The notes: generated by a model from the letters alone, not told the origin. DNA of 64,000 bases from CBDCZI01 sp965224495 (GCA_965224495.1 CBDCZI010000015.1:124001-188000), one strand, 5' to 3'; positions 1 to 8,770 are shown, numbered from the stretch's first letter. A program made the numbers and translations.

Positions 1-12
1 TTTAGATTTTCT

Positions 13-70
13 CACACATAAAAAAAGCCCTGAATTTACAAACGTAAATTCAGGGCTTTTTTTATGTGTG
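13..70. terminator. Strong bidirectional hairpin terminator
   Basis: A perfect 27-bp inverted repeat with a 4-base loop (40-43). The inner stem is GC-richer and is flanked by A7 on one side and T7 on the other, so it can stop transcription from both sides. It lies just after the stop of the TPM-domain gene on the minus strand. Confidence 0.85.
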
Positions 71-75
71 TAGGT

Positions 76-861
76 CTACCAACTACCTCCCGCTCCTCCT
101 CCACCAAAGCCTCCGCCACCAAAACCTCCAAAACTACCGCCTCCAGAACTTCCTCCGAAACCACCACCTCCAAAGCCTCCACTACCGAAACCTCCGCCAA
201 AAACACCTCCACCAAGACCTCCTCTTCTTTGTGAGGGCAGGTCACCGATAACGTGTGATTGATTTTTTCGCCTTCTTGATATAACAAAAAGAAACAGTAA
301 AATAATTAATATTAGAACAACCGTTGAAGGCATTCCGTCTTCTTCTCCCACAGGGAAAGCATCAAACTCTCCCGAGAACAATTGAAACATTTTATTTGTA
401 GCCAAATCAACACCAGCATAATATTTCCCTTGCCTAAAATAAGGTAACATATACTGATCAACCAGTTGTTTTGCCTGAAAATCGGTCAACAAATGCTCCA
501 CACCATACCCCGAAGCAATAAACGTTTTTCTATCTTGGATAGCAACAACAATCGCTACACCATTATCTGCCTTCCCTTGTCCAACACCCCATTTATGTCC
601 TAATTCAGTAGCATAAGTAGCTATATCATCTCCTTCAAGACCATTTACAAACACAACTACTATTTGTGTAGAAGTCGAATCATCGTAAGCCTTTAGTTTG
701 TTTTCTAACGTTTGGAGTTGTAAAGAAGAAAGTGTTTGTGTGAAATCATTAACCAAACGAGGAGGATTTGGTTTCTCAGGTATTGCACCGACTAACCGAA
801 ACCCAAATACCACTAATAAAAGCAGTAAAATGTACTTGTATTTAGTTTGTACTAACCTCAT
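76..861 (-). CDS. TPM-domain protein with glycine-rich tail (YgcG-like)
   Basis: A 261-residue envelope protein of the TPM family (Pfam TPM_phosphatase, YgcG/Rv2345-like). An N-terminal hydrophobic segment (about residues 8-26) looks like a signal peptide. The TPM domain follows (about 35-160), with the family's conserved QIVVVFVNGLEG and GVAIVVA strands and a GYGVE turn. A second hydrophobic helix (about 180-195) precedes a basic stretch and a tail of about 55 residues rich in Gly, Phe and Ser that ends in GGSW. Such low-complexity Gly/Ser tails are usual in this family. It overlaps the upstream TPM gene by 20 bp and probably forms one transcript with it and lemA. LemA and TPM proteins are often neighbours in Bacteroidota; their shared role is not well defined. 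Confidence 0.85.
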   Translation of the reverse strand: MRLVQTKYKYILLLLLVVFGFRLVGAIPEKPNPPRLVNDFTQTLSSLQLQTLENKLKAYDDSTSTQIVVVFVNGLEGDDIATYATELGHKWGVGQGKADNGVAIVVAIQDRKTFIASGYGVEHLLTDFQAKQLVDQYMLPYFRQGKYYAGVDLATNKMFQLFSGEFDAFPVGEEDGMPSTVVLILIILLFLFVISRRRKNQSHVIGDLPSQRRGGLGGGVFGGGFGSGGFGGGGFGGSSGGGSFGGFGGGGFGGGGAGGSW

Positions 862-1264
862 TAGTCAATTCATTAATATCTCCTTCTTGGTAAGGAAAAT
901 GATTTTTAAGTTGGATTAGAACTTGGCTAATTGCAAATTCTAATCCTTCCTTATGTTTGTTTACTTTAAAAAATCGCAACGCATTATTTCTTACTTCGTC
1001 CCAAAAAGACTGCCCTACTAAATTGTGAACACCCTTATCTCCCAATACAGCAAATTGCTTATCATCTGTCGAAAGGTAAAAAAGCACCCCGTTTTGTAGC
1101 TTTGTTTTTTCCATTTCCAACTCTTTGAAAACAGCCAAGGCACGATCAACCACAAATTTTTCTGGGCAAGTACTTTCTATTCTTATTCGCAATTCGGCAC
1201 TTGTTTCCAATTCCGAATCGACGATAAGTTGCTCTAATTGGGCGAGAGAAAGTTTAGAAAACAT
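842..1264 (-). CDS. Short cytoplasmic TPM-domain protein
   Basis: A 140-residue protein made almost entirely of a TPM domain (about residues 5-125), without signal peptide or membrane helix. Family features include the SAELRIRIES strand near the start and a GVLFYLST strand followed by FAVLGDKGV. It sits between lemA (2-bp gap) and the larger TPM protein (20-bp overlap), so the three are probably co-transcribed and translationally coupled. This three-gene order, with one short and one membrane-anchored TPM protein, is common in Flavobacteriia. The function is not known; a link to envelope or photosystem-repair-type TPM proteins would be only by family. Confidence 0.8.
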   Translation of the reverse strand: MFSKLSLAQLEQLIVDSELETSAELRIRIESTCPEKFVVDRALAVFKELEMEKTKLQNGVLFYLSTDDKQFAVLGDKGVHNLVGQSFWDEVRNNALRFFKVNKHKEGLEFAISQVLIQLKNHFPYQEGDINELTNEVSTN

Positions 1265-1266
1265 GC

Positions 1267-1845
1267 TTAAAACTGAACGTTTGGAGTTTTCTCAGCCGCT
1301 TTGTCCGCTTGGAAATAACCTGCTTTTTCAAAACCTACAATATTTGCCACGATAGTTTGTGGAAACTGACGAATATAAGAATTGTAATCTTTCACTGTTT
1401 CATTGAAACGCATTCTTTCTGTCGTCACTCTGTTTTCTGTTCCCTCCAATTGGTTTTGTAATTGCAAGAAATTTTGGTTTGTTTTCAAATCAGGGTATCT
1501 CTCCACAACCACCATCAATTTTGACAATGCCGAAGATAAACCATCTTGTGCAGCTTGAAATTTTTGTATCATTTCAGGAGTCAATTTAGAAGCATCAACA
1601 TTTACTGCCGTTGCTTTTGCTCTCGCTTCAATTACTGCTACTAAAACCTCTTTTTCGTGCTTCGCTGCACCTTTTACCGTGTTTACGAGGTTTGGAATCA
1701 AGTCCGCTCTACGTTGGTAAACGTTTTGTACCTGTCCCCATTGTGCCTGTACGGCTTCGTCTTTGCTCACCATCGAGTTGTACCCGCAGCTACTGAATAA
1801 AGAAGCTAAAACTCCCAATAAAATTAGTCTAAATGTCGTTTTCAT
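1267..1845 (-). CDS. lemA: LemA family lipoprotein
   Basis: A 192-residue LemA family protein. The N-terminus carries a lipoprotein signal with a lipobox ending SSC (Cys at residue 20), so it should be lipid-anchored in the envelope. The rest is the helical LemA domain, with the signature YQRRADLIPNLVNTVKGAA (about 44-62) and a later NETVKDYNSYIRQFP segment (about 148-162). Length is normal for the family. It is the first gene of a probable three-gene operon with two TPM-domain genes, and a TAnnTTTG promoter element lies 27 bp upstream of its ATG. The molecular role of LemA proteins is unsettled. Confidence 0.9.
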   Translation of the reverse strand: MKTTFRLILLGVLASLFSSCGYNSMVSKDEAVQAQWGQVQNVYQRRADLIPNLVNTVKGAAKHEKEVLVAVIEARAKATAVNVDASKLTPEMIQKFQAAQDGLSSALSKLMVVVERYPDLKTNQNFLQLQNQLEGTENRVTTERMRFNETVKDYNSYIRQFPQTIVANIVGFEKAGYFQADKAAEKTPNVQF

Positions 1846-1871
1846 CGTTTTTATAATTAATAATTAGTATT

Positions 1872-1879
1872 CAAATATA
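1872..1879 (-). promoter_or_regulatory. Bacteroidota -7 element upstream of lemA
   Basis: Read on the minus strand this is TATATTTG, a perfect match to the TAnnTTTG -7 consensus of Bacteroidota. It would give a short leader of about 23 bases for lemA. I do not see a well-spaced -33 TTTG. Confidence 0.6.
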
Positions 1880-2031
1880 AAGGATATACGCACCAAACAG
1901 AAAAAACGGACAACAAATTTGATAAAAACGGACAATTAGTTGGGTATTCCCTCTTTTGTGATAAAAAAAAGCACCACTTCTTCTTAGTAAAAACATCGAT
2001 AGAAACGCAATTCATCGATACAATCAAGAAA

Positions 2032-2062
2032 GAGGTCGGGCTTTATCGCTCCCAATCTTTCG
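2032..2062 (-). repeat. Partial copy of a dispersed repeat
   Basis: On the minus strand this matches the second half of the repeat seen near 21725, 24450 and 45420 (a CGAAAGATTG...AAGCCCGACC core). It lies in the 370-bp gap between lemA and the DUF5683 gene, where I find no gene. Confidence 0.6.
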
Positions 2063-2215
2063 TTGCCAAGGAATAACCTTATTTAGTAAATTCCTGATAC
2101 CACAACATCTTCGTAACCAAGAAAGAATAGAGAAACGAAAGGATTTCCACTTCAATCCCTAATACAAGTTAGACAGTCACTTCTCTTTTCAAAAAGAACG
2201 ACACGAAACAAAAAA

Positions 2216-2815
2216 TTAATCTCTCAAATTTAACGTCAATGCAAAACCAGGACTGTAACCATTGTTATAATCAATAATTGTGGGTGTCAAACTCAAAAAG
2301 TTTTCCGAATTATGAAACTTCAACAAATGCGCATCAACACTGGCATCTACAATCTGTAAAGCATAAATAGCCAACGTCGCAATAAAATGAATATCTCGTT
2401 GTCTTTTAAAATAATCTTTCTCTTGCTTGAGCTGTGTTTTTGACAAACTCCTTTCCGTACCTTTAATATTAATCACAGCAAAACCTGCCCCTGTATCTTC
2501 CAGTTCTTTCATACCGTTAGCATAGACCTTATAACTTTTATTGGTTACAATCGTTTTGTAAACCGTATAACCACCCAAACCATAAATAATAGGCAATTTC
2601 CAAAAACGACGATTATACGCCTGTCCTAAACCAGGTAAAATAGCAGAATAAATACTTGCCCTTTTGGGGTCTAACTTCGAGTAATCATACGATTTATTCA
2701 AACGTTTCTTTTTGACAACCACCGAACTATCAGACGAAGAAAGCTCCGCTGTTTGTCCTTGACTTAGATAAAAAGAACAAATAGCCAAAAAGACTAATAA
2801 TAACTTATTAAACAT
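2216..2815 (-). CDS. DUF5683 domain protein next to parB
   Basis: A 199-residue protein with a cleavable-looking signal peptide (ends near GQT, residue 22), a short Ser/Lys-rich region, then a DUF5683 domain. The domain shows a KRASIYSAILPGLGQAYN motif (about 51-68), as in many small membrane proteins with a PGLGQ turn, followed by hydrophobic segments around 73-88 and 143-157. In Flavobacteriia a DUF5683 gene commonly follows parB, and it does so here (90-bp gap), which supports the call. The usual next genes (dapB, lepB) are absent downstream. The function is unknown. Confidence 0.8.
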   Translation of the reverse strand: MFNKLLLVFLAICSFYLSQGQTAELSSSDSSVVVKKKRLNKSYDYSKLDPKRASIYSAILPGLGQAYNRRFWKLPIIYGLGGYTVYKTIVTNKSYKVYANGMKELEDTGAGFAVINIKGTERSLSKTQLKQEKDYFKRQRDIHFIATLAIYALQIVDASVDAHLLKFHNSENFLSLTPTIIDYNNGYSPGFALTLNLRD

Positions 2816-2905
2816 AAACTGTTTTTAAAAAAGAAAATCTTACCTCCAACAAATTGTATTTTGTTAAAGATAAGATTTAGAAATTAGGTTACGAAAATAT
2901 ATCGC

Positions 2906-3829
2906 TTAATTTTCAATAGCCAGAATTTCTAAAATTCTATTCAAATCATCTAATGACACAAAAGGGATTGAAATATTTCCTTTATTTTTAGCATCACTTT
3001 TCACTTGTATTTTTGTTCCAAAATGCGAAGACAAGTCAGACTGTAAACGCACAATTTCAGGATTTATTTGTTTTGGCTTCGATGAGTTTTCGTCCTTTGT
3101 ATTCTCTGCCTGCGCATTACGCACCAACTCTTCTACCTTTCGGACACTCAACCCTTCTGCTATTATTTTTTGAAAAATAGCCAACTGAAGGTCTGTATTT
3201 TCGATATTAATCAATGCACGAGCATGACCAAACGAAATTTGTTTTTCACGAACTCCCAACTGAATTGACGGAGGTAATTTCAATAAACGCAAGTAATTAT
3301 TTACCGTCGCACGTTTCTTCCCAACCCTATCGCCTAATTCTTCTTGTTTTAGATTACATTCGTCCATCAAACGTTGGTAACTCAAGGCTACTTCTACAGC
3401 ATTTAAGTTTTCACGTTGGATATTTTCTATAATCGCCATTTCCAACATTTGTTGGTCATCAGCAGTTCGGATATAAGCAGGAACCTTTTCTAAGCCAGCC
3501 TTTTTAGAAGCCTGAAAACGACGTTCTCCAGAAATCAATTGGTAACTATTTGCCGAAAGACGACGAACAGTTATCGGTTGGATAATCCCTTGTACTCGGA
3601 TAGACTCTGCTAATTCGGCAATCGCCTCTTCATCAAAATCTATTCTTGGTTGAAACGGATTTACCTCAATTTCAGTAAGCAGTACTTCTTGAAAATTAGG
3701 ATTACTCACAGGTTTCGAAGGAAGTACACGCTCTCCTCTTTCGGGTTGATTTACTCTGTCGTTATCATCTAACAAAGCGCTCAAACCTCTACCTAATCCA
3801 CTTCTTTTGGGTTGTTTTTTCTTAGCCAT
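2906..3829 (-). CDS. parB: ParB chromosome-partitioning protein
   Basis: A ParB/Spo0J family CTPase clamp that loads at parS sites and, with ParA, segregates the chromosome origin. The N-terminus has the GLGRGLSALL motif that stimulates ParA (about 12-21). The ParB/Srx domain follows (about 45-140), with GERRFQA at about 101-107 and ENIQRENLNAVEVA at about 136-149. A helix-turn-helix (about 160-185; KRATVNNYLRLLKLP) and a short C-terminal dimerisation region complete the protein. I chose the ATG at 3829; one TTG codon extends the frame upstream. It lies 33 bp after parA. No parS consensus was seen in the window. Confidence 0.95.
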   Translation of the reverse strand: MAKKKQPKRSGLGRGLSALLDDNDRVNQPERGERVLPSKPVSNPNFQEVLLTEIEVNPFQPRIDFDEEAIAELAESIRVQGIIQPITVRRLSANSYQLISGERRFQASKKAGLEKVPAYIRTADDQQMLEMAIIENIQRENLNAVEVALSYQRLMDECNLKQEELGDRVGKKRATVNNYLRLLKLPPSIQLGVREKQISFGHARALINIENTDLQLAIFQKIIAEGLSVRKVEELVRNAQAENTKDENSSKPKQINPEIVRLQSDLSSHFGTKIQVKSDAKNKGNISIPFVSLDDLNRILEILAIEN

Positions 3830-3862
3830 CAATCGTCTCTTCTATAATATAAGAAAAACTAC

Positions 3863-4642
3863 TTAATCTACTTTTACTCCGTTTTTTTCAAGTATTTCCA
3901 ACGCTAAGTTCATATAACTTACCGAACCTTTACTATCTGCATCGTGCATAATAACAGGAATACCAAAACTTGGCGATTCACTCAAACGGATATTTCGAGG
4001 AATAATCGTATCAAAAACAATGTCTTTAAAGTGTAATTTGATTTCGTCAACCACTTGGTTACTCAATCTCAAACGCATATCATACATGGTCAAAAGAACA
4101 CCTTCAATATTCAAATCAGGATTTAACCTTGATTGAATAATCTTAATCGTATTCAACAATTTCCCTAAACCTTCCAAAGCAAAATATTCACACTGAACAG
4201 GCACACAAACCGAATCAGCTGCTGTCAAAGCGTTAACAGTAATCAACCCCAAAGAAGGCGAGCAATCAATAATGATAAAATCATATTCATCTTTCACTTC
4301 TTTCAAAGCCTCTTTCATACGGTTTTCACGATTTTCTAAATCAACCATTTCAATTTCCGCTCCTACCAAATCGATATGAGCAGGCATCAAGTGTAAAAAA
4401 TCAATATCCGTTTCTAAGATATTATCTTTCACAGAAAGCTCATCGACCATACATTCGTAAATCGACGTTTCGATATCTTCACGAGGGTCAAACCCCAATC
4501 CAGAAGTACCGTTTGCCTGAGGATCGGCATCTATTAATAATGTTTTTTGCTCTAAAGCAGCTAAACTTGCAGCTAAGTTAATAGCAGTGGTCGTTTTCCC
4601 AACTCCACCCTTTTGATTGGCAATAGCAATGATTTTACCCAT
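3863..4642 (-). CDS. parA: ParA chromosome-partitioning ATPase
   Basis: A 259-residue ParA/Soj/MinD-type ATPase that binds DNA nonspecifically and moves ParB-parS complexes. The deviant Walker A KGGVGKTT stands at residues 10-17, a DADPQANGTSGLG switch at about 39-51, and Walker B FIIIDCSPSLG around 118-128. The reading frame is open for 29 more codons upstream, but the ATG at 4642 gives the conserved MGKIIAIANQKGG start, so I prefer it. Together with parB downstream this is the usual chromosomal partition pair. Length and motifs are complete. Confidence 0.95.
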   Translation of the reverse strand: MGKIIAIANQKGGVGKTTTAINLAASLAALEQKTLLIDADPQANGTSGLGFDPREDIETSIYECMVDELSVKDNILETDIDFLHLMPAHIDLVGAEIEMVDLENRENRMKEALKEVKDEYDFIIIDCSPSLGLITVNALTAADSVCVPVQCEYFALEGLGKLLNTIKIIQSRLNPDLNIEGVLLTMYDMRLRLSNQVVDEIKLHFKDIVFDTIIPRNIRLSESPSFGIPVIMHDADSKGSVSYMNLALEILEKNGVKVD

Positions 4643-4865
4643 AGTCGATTTTATATTATTCCGCTTGAATTTTAAAATTAGTTCTTTCATTTCAATATAG
4701 TCCGTGGGTAACTTTATAGTTATCAACATTTACTTCACACTAAAGTCTTGAAAACTTTTCTTTATCTTTCATGTAAATATTCAACTTTTTTATCAGACAT
4801 ATTTCAATAAATAAAAGGAAAAACCATCTGCTATTTGTAAATTGTTACTTGTGAACTTATTACCA

Positions 4866-6527
4866 ATGAAATATTACATTTTACTTCTTCTTTCAGCTCT
4901 CTTTTTTAGCTGTTCTTCTATCAACAAAAACGTTGAAAATCAAAAGAAAATCTTTCGCTACAACGAAACGTCTGCTTTAACGAGCTTAGACCCTGCTTTT
5001 GCTGGTATTCAGGCAAACACTTTTGCTGTCTCTCAGGTATTCAATGGCTTAGTTGACTTTGACAAAGGATTGCACATCGTCCCTTCGGTTGCTAAAAGTT
5101 GGGACATTTCTGAAGACGGAAAAACCTACACCTTTCATTTGCGAAGAGGCGTTTATTTTCACGACCACAAATTATTTAAAGATGGTTTAGGTAGAGAGGT
5201 ATTGGCTTCCGATTTTGAATATTCTTTCAAGCGTATCTGTGACACGACCAAAGGTTTCAATCAAGGTATGTGGATTTTCAATGACAAAGTATTAAAAACG
5301 TGGAAAAACGAAATCTCAGATACTTGCTTTCAAGCCATCGACGACTACACCTTCAAAATACATTTACAAGGTGCAACCCCTCATTTCTTAGGAATATTAG
5401 CGATGAATTACGCCTCTGTTGTACCTAAAGAAATCACTGAACATTACGGAAAAGAATTTAGAAGAAACCCAATAGGGACAGGACCTTTCAAGTTTGTCCG
5501 ATGGGACGAAGGAGAAGGATTAGTTTTTCACAAAAACGAAAACTACTGGAAAAAAGACAACCAAGGAAAAAGTCTACCTTATATAGATGCCATAGAAGTA
5601 CATTTCTTACCCGACAAAAAACAAGCGTACCGTGCTTTTCTGATGGGGAAATTAGATTACATTACAGGTATTGAACCCAATTCTGTGGACGAAATATTCA
5701 ACGTAGATGGTACGATAAGTAAAGATTTCCAAAAACGCTACGACGTAGAAAAAGTGCCTTATTTGAATACCGAATATTTAGGTTTTCAATTAGACCCAAC
5801 AGCCTCGTTTTACAAAGGAAAAGAAAACCACCCTTATTTAAACAAAAAATTTCGTCAGGCACTCAATCACGCGATTGACAGAGAAAAACTTATCAAATAT
5901 TTAAGAAACAACGTTGGCATTTCTGCCAACCACGGAATGGTTCCTCCTCCCGTTCCCAACTACAAATCGGTGGACGTAAAAGGTTATTCTTTTGACCCCG
6001 ACAAAGCCTTACGTTTATTCAAACAGGCAAACATAGATGCCAGTCAACTCAAAAACTTATCGGTTTCTTGCACCGAAGAGTACAAAGACCTTATCGAATT
6101 TATCACCAAACAATGGGAAGACGTATTAGGCGTAAGTGTTCACGTAGATATCACAGGTGCTTCTGTCTATTATTCACTTATCAAATCAGGTGAAACAGGT
6201 TTTTTCAGAGCTTCTTGGCTCGGAGACTACCCTGATGCTGAGAACTATTTAACATTATTTTACAGTAAAAACTTTGCTCCAAACGGGCCAAACAAAACGC
6301 ATTATTCCAACTATGCTTTTGATAAACTATACAGAAAAGGCGTTAACGAGCCGAACGTAAAGCTACGTAATTTTGCCTACCAAGAGGCAGACGAATTGAT
6401 GATGAAAGATTCCCCCGTAATTCCTATGTTTTATGACGAGGTTATCCGTTTAAAACAAAAGAACATCAAAAACTTCCCTGCTAACGCAATGAATTTATTA
6501 CGTTTAGAATCGGTTATCAAAGAGTAA
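4866..6527 (+). CDS. Family 5 extracellular solute-binding lipoprotein (peptide-type)
   Basis: A 553-residue ABC-transporter substrate-binding protein of the SBP_bac_5 family (OppA/DppA type). It begins with a lipoprotein signal whose lipobox ends FFSC (Cys at 16), so it should be anchored to a membrane. Family features include TSALTSLDPAFAG near the start of the mature protein, SWDISEDGKTYTFHLRRGV (about 82-100) and the FRRNPIGTGPFKF signature near 195-210. The frame extends 8 codons upstream of the ATG at 4866, but the signal peptide begins there. No permease or ATPase gene is adjacent. The next gene starts 3 bases after the stop, so the two are probably co-transcribed. The substrate is probably an oligopeptide. 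Confidence 0.85.
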   Translation: MKYYILLLLSALFFSCSSINKNVENQKKIFRYNETSALTSLDPAFAGIQANTFAVSQVFNGLVDFDKGLHIVPSVAKSWDISEDGKTYTFHLRRGVYFHDHKLFKDGLGREVLASDFEYSFKRICDTTKGFNQGMWIFNDKVLKTWKNEISDTCFQAIDDYTFKIHLQGATPHFLGILAMNYASVVPKEITEHYGKEFRRNPIGTGPFKFVRWDEGEGLVFHKNENYWKKDNQGKSLPYIDAIEVHFLPDKKQAYRAFLMGKLDYITGIEPNSVDEIFNVDGTISKDFQKRYDVEKVPYLNTEYLGFQLDPTASFYKGKENHPYLNKKFRQALNHAIDREKLIKYLRNNVGISANHGMVPPPVPNYKSVDVKGYSFDPDKALRLFKQANIDASQLKNLSVSCTEEYKDLIEFITKQWEDVLGVSVHVDITGASVYYSLIKSGETGFFRASWLGDYPDAENYLTLFYSKNFAPNGPNKTHYSNYAFDKLYRKGVNEPNVKLRNFAYQEADELMMKDSPVIPMFYDEVIRLKQKNIKNFPANAMNLLRLESVIKE

Positions 6528-6529
6528 AT

Positions 6530-7141
6530 ATGTTTCAAAAATTACTTTATATCGTATGCTTTTTATCGTCAAGTCTTTTGCTTGGTCAGACTAAAGACAC
6601 GTTAAAAAACAACGCTACTACAGTAAAAGAAAAGTTTGAAATTGCAAAAAAACTAATGGAAGACAGTTCGTACACCAAAGCCAATGAGGTATTTGTTGAT
6701 TTACTAACTAAAGAGGAACTTCTACCTGACGAGATTTGCCATTATTTCGGCAAAAACCTCTACCTCACAGGCTACAAAACACAAAGTCGTTCTTTCCTTT
6801 ACCAATACATCGCCCTAAAAGACACTTCTGACCACCTCTTCTACCCAACGGTAGATTTATTAAAAAAGCTTGGCGAAAATATGGCGTTTTACGAGCTCCC
6901 TACCGAAACAGAAACAAACACAGACACACTCACCACGGAGAAAAAACCACGAAGATACCGAGAAATTTGCCACCCAGACGAGGTGTTTATTTGCCCAGTT
7001 TGTGACGGCACGACGGTACTCATCAACAAAGGTTCGTTTGGAAACTCCTACCAAACCTGCCCCTACTGTGACGTTGATGGCATAATGGATTGCGCTACTT
7101 ACAAACTCTACCTTCACGGCGACCTCTACCACCAAGAATAA
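6530..7141 (+). CDS. Secreted protein with C-terminal DnaJ-like zinc ribbon
   Basis: A 203-residue protein with a signal peptide ending near GQT (about residue 21). The middle (about 30-115) is helical and resembles a tetratricopeptide-type fold, with an AKKLMEDSSYTKANEVF segment. The C-terminal part carries paired Cys motifs, CPVCDG (about 155-160) and CPYCDVDG (about 177-184), that look like the zinc-binding CxxCxG repeats of DnaJ. A J-domain is absent, so it is not DnaJ itself. It lies 3 bases behind the solute-binding lipoprotein and probably shares its transcript. I do not know its function. Confidence 0.65.
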   Translation: MFQKLLYIVCFLSSSLLLGQTKDTLKNNATTVKEKFEIAKKLMEDSSYTKANEVFVDLLTKEELLPDEICHYFGKNLYLTGYKTQSRSFLYQYIALKDTSDHLFYPTVDLLKKLGENMAFYELPTETETNTDTLTTEKKPRRYREICHPDEVFICPVCDGTTVLINKGSFGNSYQTCPYCDVDGIMDCATYKLYLHGDLYHQE

Positions 7142-7142
7142 G

Positions 7143-7168
7143 TCGAGAGCCTCGACGGGCTTTTTCAC
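7143..7168 (+). terminator. Weak hairpin after the zinc-ribbon gene
   Basis: A 6-bp stem (GTCGAG/CTCGAC) with a 3-base loop, followed by GGGCTTTTT, directly behind the stop codon at 7141. Confidence 0.45.
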
Positions 7169-7200
7169 CTTATTAGTGTGGAAAACGAACAATATAAATG

Positions 7201-7228
7201 ATTACCAACTTTTAAATGGAACCCAGCC
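7201..7228. mobile_element. Solo end of an IS1595-family element
   Basis: These bases match the right inverted-repeat end of the IS1595-family element at 59187-59213 in 26 of 27 positions. No transposase coding sequence is attached here, so it looks like a relic left by deletion or an incomplete copy. Confidence 0.6.
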
Positions 7229-7258
7229 TACATTTTCTTTATTCCCATACAAAACAGA

Positions 7259-7285
7259 AAAGGCTACCAATAATTGGTAGCCTTT
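7259..7285. terminator. Hairpin terminator behind the T9SS gene remnant
   Basis: A perfect 12-bp stem (AAAGGCTACCAA and its complement) with a 3-base loop. It lies 25 bp downstream of the stop codon of the minus-strand T9SS remnant and was probably that gene's terminator. Confidence 0.65.
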
Positions 7286-7309
7286 CTTTGATATTAAGTA
7301 TTTTACATA

Positions 7310-7420
7310 CTATTTTTTAATAAACTTATTACTTATTAAGCCCTTGTCTGTTTTTATTTGTAAAAAGTAAGTTCCATTTGTCAATAGCAAATTTAACACC
7401 TTATCACTTTTGGAAACTAT
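7310..7420 (-). pseudogene. C-terminal T9SS sorting domain remnant (type A)
   Basis: The minus strand encodes an open frame ending in the T9SS type A C-terminal domain pattern: VLNLLLTNGTYFLQIKT followed by a DKGLISNKFIKK tail and TAG at 7310-7312. In this family the domain directs secretion across the outer membrane and anchoring on the cell surface. The frame is open for only about 53 codons before a stop, and no upstream body of a secreted protein exists. The natural terminator is still present at 7259-7285. I infer that the 5' part of a T9SS-exported gene was deleted. The presence of this tail indicates that the organism has or had a type IX secretion system. Confidence 0.65.
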
Positions 7421-7428
7421 GGGAGAAT

Positions 7429-7978
7429 GGTCTAATAGACCGTAAGGTACTAAAGCATAAAAAAGTGAAATTTAAACTTAAAATGCCGTATCAAGAATTA
7501 TCAAGTAACCTGAATTTAAAGGAAATTCCTTGTTTGTTTCATGATGGAGTAATAAACCATAAAGAAACACTTGGAAAAGTAACTAAGCTTGATGTTTTTG
7601 AAAAACAATTAGTAGCAGTTCCTTGTTAACTGGAAAAAATAACGATATTACCAAACTAAAAATAAGATTGCCCGATTAATAGGGGGCTAAACCAATAGAG
7701 GGACACCATACTACACGTCTGATTATAAGTATATAAATACATATTCTAGACATTTTTTTGACTAATTAGAACGAGATATAAATATTTTAGATAGAAAAGA
7801 TGGAGTTCAAATCGAAATCTTTTCAAAGTTAAAGTGACCAACGAGTTACTACTTGAATTGAAAATGGTCAAATGACCACCACTGCACCCACAAGTTTTTC
7901 TCAGGTAAGTTAAGAATTAATAAATAAAAAAGGATATCTCGACAACCCCCACACAGGACAAGACGTTATAACCTATCT
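7429..7978. other. 550-bp region without a recognisable gene
   Basis: This stretch has only short frames. One (7378-7629, plus strand, 83 codons) partly overlaps the T9SS remnant in antisense and has no family features that I know. Another short frame ends near 7838. The region looks like decayed coding sequence between the remnant and the outer-membrane gene at 7979. Confidence 0.4.
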
Positions 7979-8770
7979 ATGAATAAGTTAACGTTTTTCA
8001 TATTACTTTTTTGGCACTCTTTTTCTTATGGACAGTTTTCTTCTGATGCTTATTCAAACATGATGGCGGGAGCTCAAACAAATTTCGCCTCTTCACTTTC
8101 TCTATTTTACAACCCTGCTTTACAATTAGATAGTAACCAAACCGTTTTTGGGGTAGGAAACACTTTTCATTTGCCCAATTCAGGGATTTACGATTTACAA
8201 CTGGCACTAACAACAAGAAAAAAAAAGAGTTCGTTGGGCATTGGTTTAAGTCAAAATGGGTTTGCTCAATTCAACAAAACCAACGTTTTATTACATTATG
8301 CTTTATTATTAGACACTTCTTGGTCGGTCGGACTAACAGCGGGAATCACTTCTTCCAACTATTTAACACAACGAAATTATGCCCCTCTTTTTTCTTTGGG
8401 AACGTCCAAACAACTCAATAAACAAATCAATTTGAGTTTCATTGTATTTTCGGAGCAAGTTATCCTCCATCGAGAGGTTGTGAAAAAAGAGTTTCAGTAC
8501 ACATGGAAATTAGGAAGTTCGTTTACTTCTCTTAACAAACAGTTTAGTGCCTACCTTTCGGGACAATACACCACAGAATTTGCCTTAGGTTTGTGTCTTT
8601 ACTACAGACTGAGTGATAATTTCCATTTCTTTGTCGCTGGAAAAAACGCCCATGTAACTTATTCGTTTGGTTCTAAAATCAAGCTCAAATCATTGGCTAT
8701 CGTTCTTGGTTTTCATTACAATTCGCCTCTCGGGTTTGCTCCTTCTTCTGTTATCGAGTATGCGTTTTAA
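7979..8770 (+). CDS. Outer-membrane beta-barrel protein, PorP/PorV-like style
   Basis: A 263-residue protein with a signal peptide (about 1-18, ending YGQ). The start of the mature protein, MMAGAQTNFASSLSLFYNPAL (about 28-48), resembles the start of PorQ/PorV-like proteins of Bacteroidota. It is followed by repeated alternating hydrophobic strands ending in an aromatic residue, typical of a beta-barrel, with a final Phe at the C-terminus. It overlaps the next gene by 11 bp, so it is translationally coupled to a helix-hairpin-helix barrel protein and a lamin-tail protein. A structural or assembly role in the outer membrane is likely. I do not recognise a specific orthologue. Confidence 0.6.
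   Translation: MNKLTFFILLFWHSFSYGQFSSDAYSNMMAGAQTNFASSLSLFYNPALQLDSNQTVFGVGNTFHLPNSGIYDLQLALTTRKKKSSLGIGLSQNGFAQFNKTNVLLHYALLLDTSWSVGLTAGITSSNYLTQRNYAPLFSLGTSKQLNKQINLSFIVFSEQVILHREVVKKEFQYTWKLGSSFTSLNKQFSAYLSGQYTTEFALGLCLYYRLSDNFHFFVAGKNAHVTYSFGSKIKLKSLAIVLGFHYNSPLGFAPSSVIEYAF

Noticed and set aside
36..287. Frames opposite to the Gly-rich tail of the TPM protein
   Set aside because: Low-complexity codons of a Gly/Ser-rich tail produce long open frames on other strands. No family or start context supports them.
2906..4642. parS sites around parAB
   Set aside because: I found no close match to the 16-bp parS palindrome (TGTTTCACGTGAAACA) in the window.
4700..4735. DnaA box and origin near parA
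   Set aside because: One TTATCAACA-like site is a poor match and stands alone. No cluster of boxes or AT-rich unwinding region is convincing.
7378..7629. 83-codon frame on the plus strand
   Set aside because: It overlaps the T9SS remnant in antisense, has no ATG start in a good context, and shows no known motif. I describe the region but do not call a gene.
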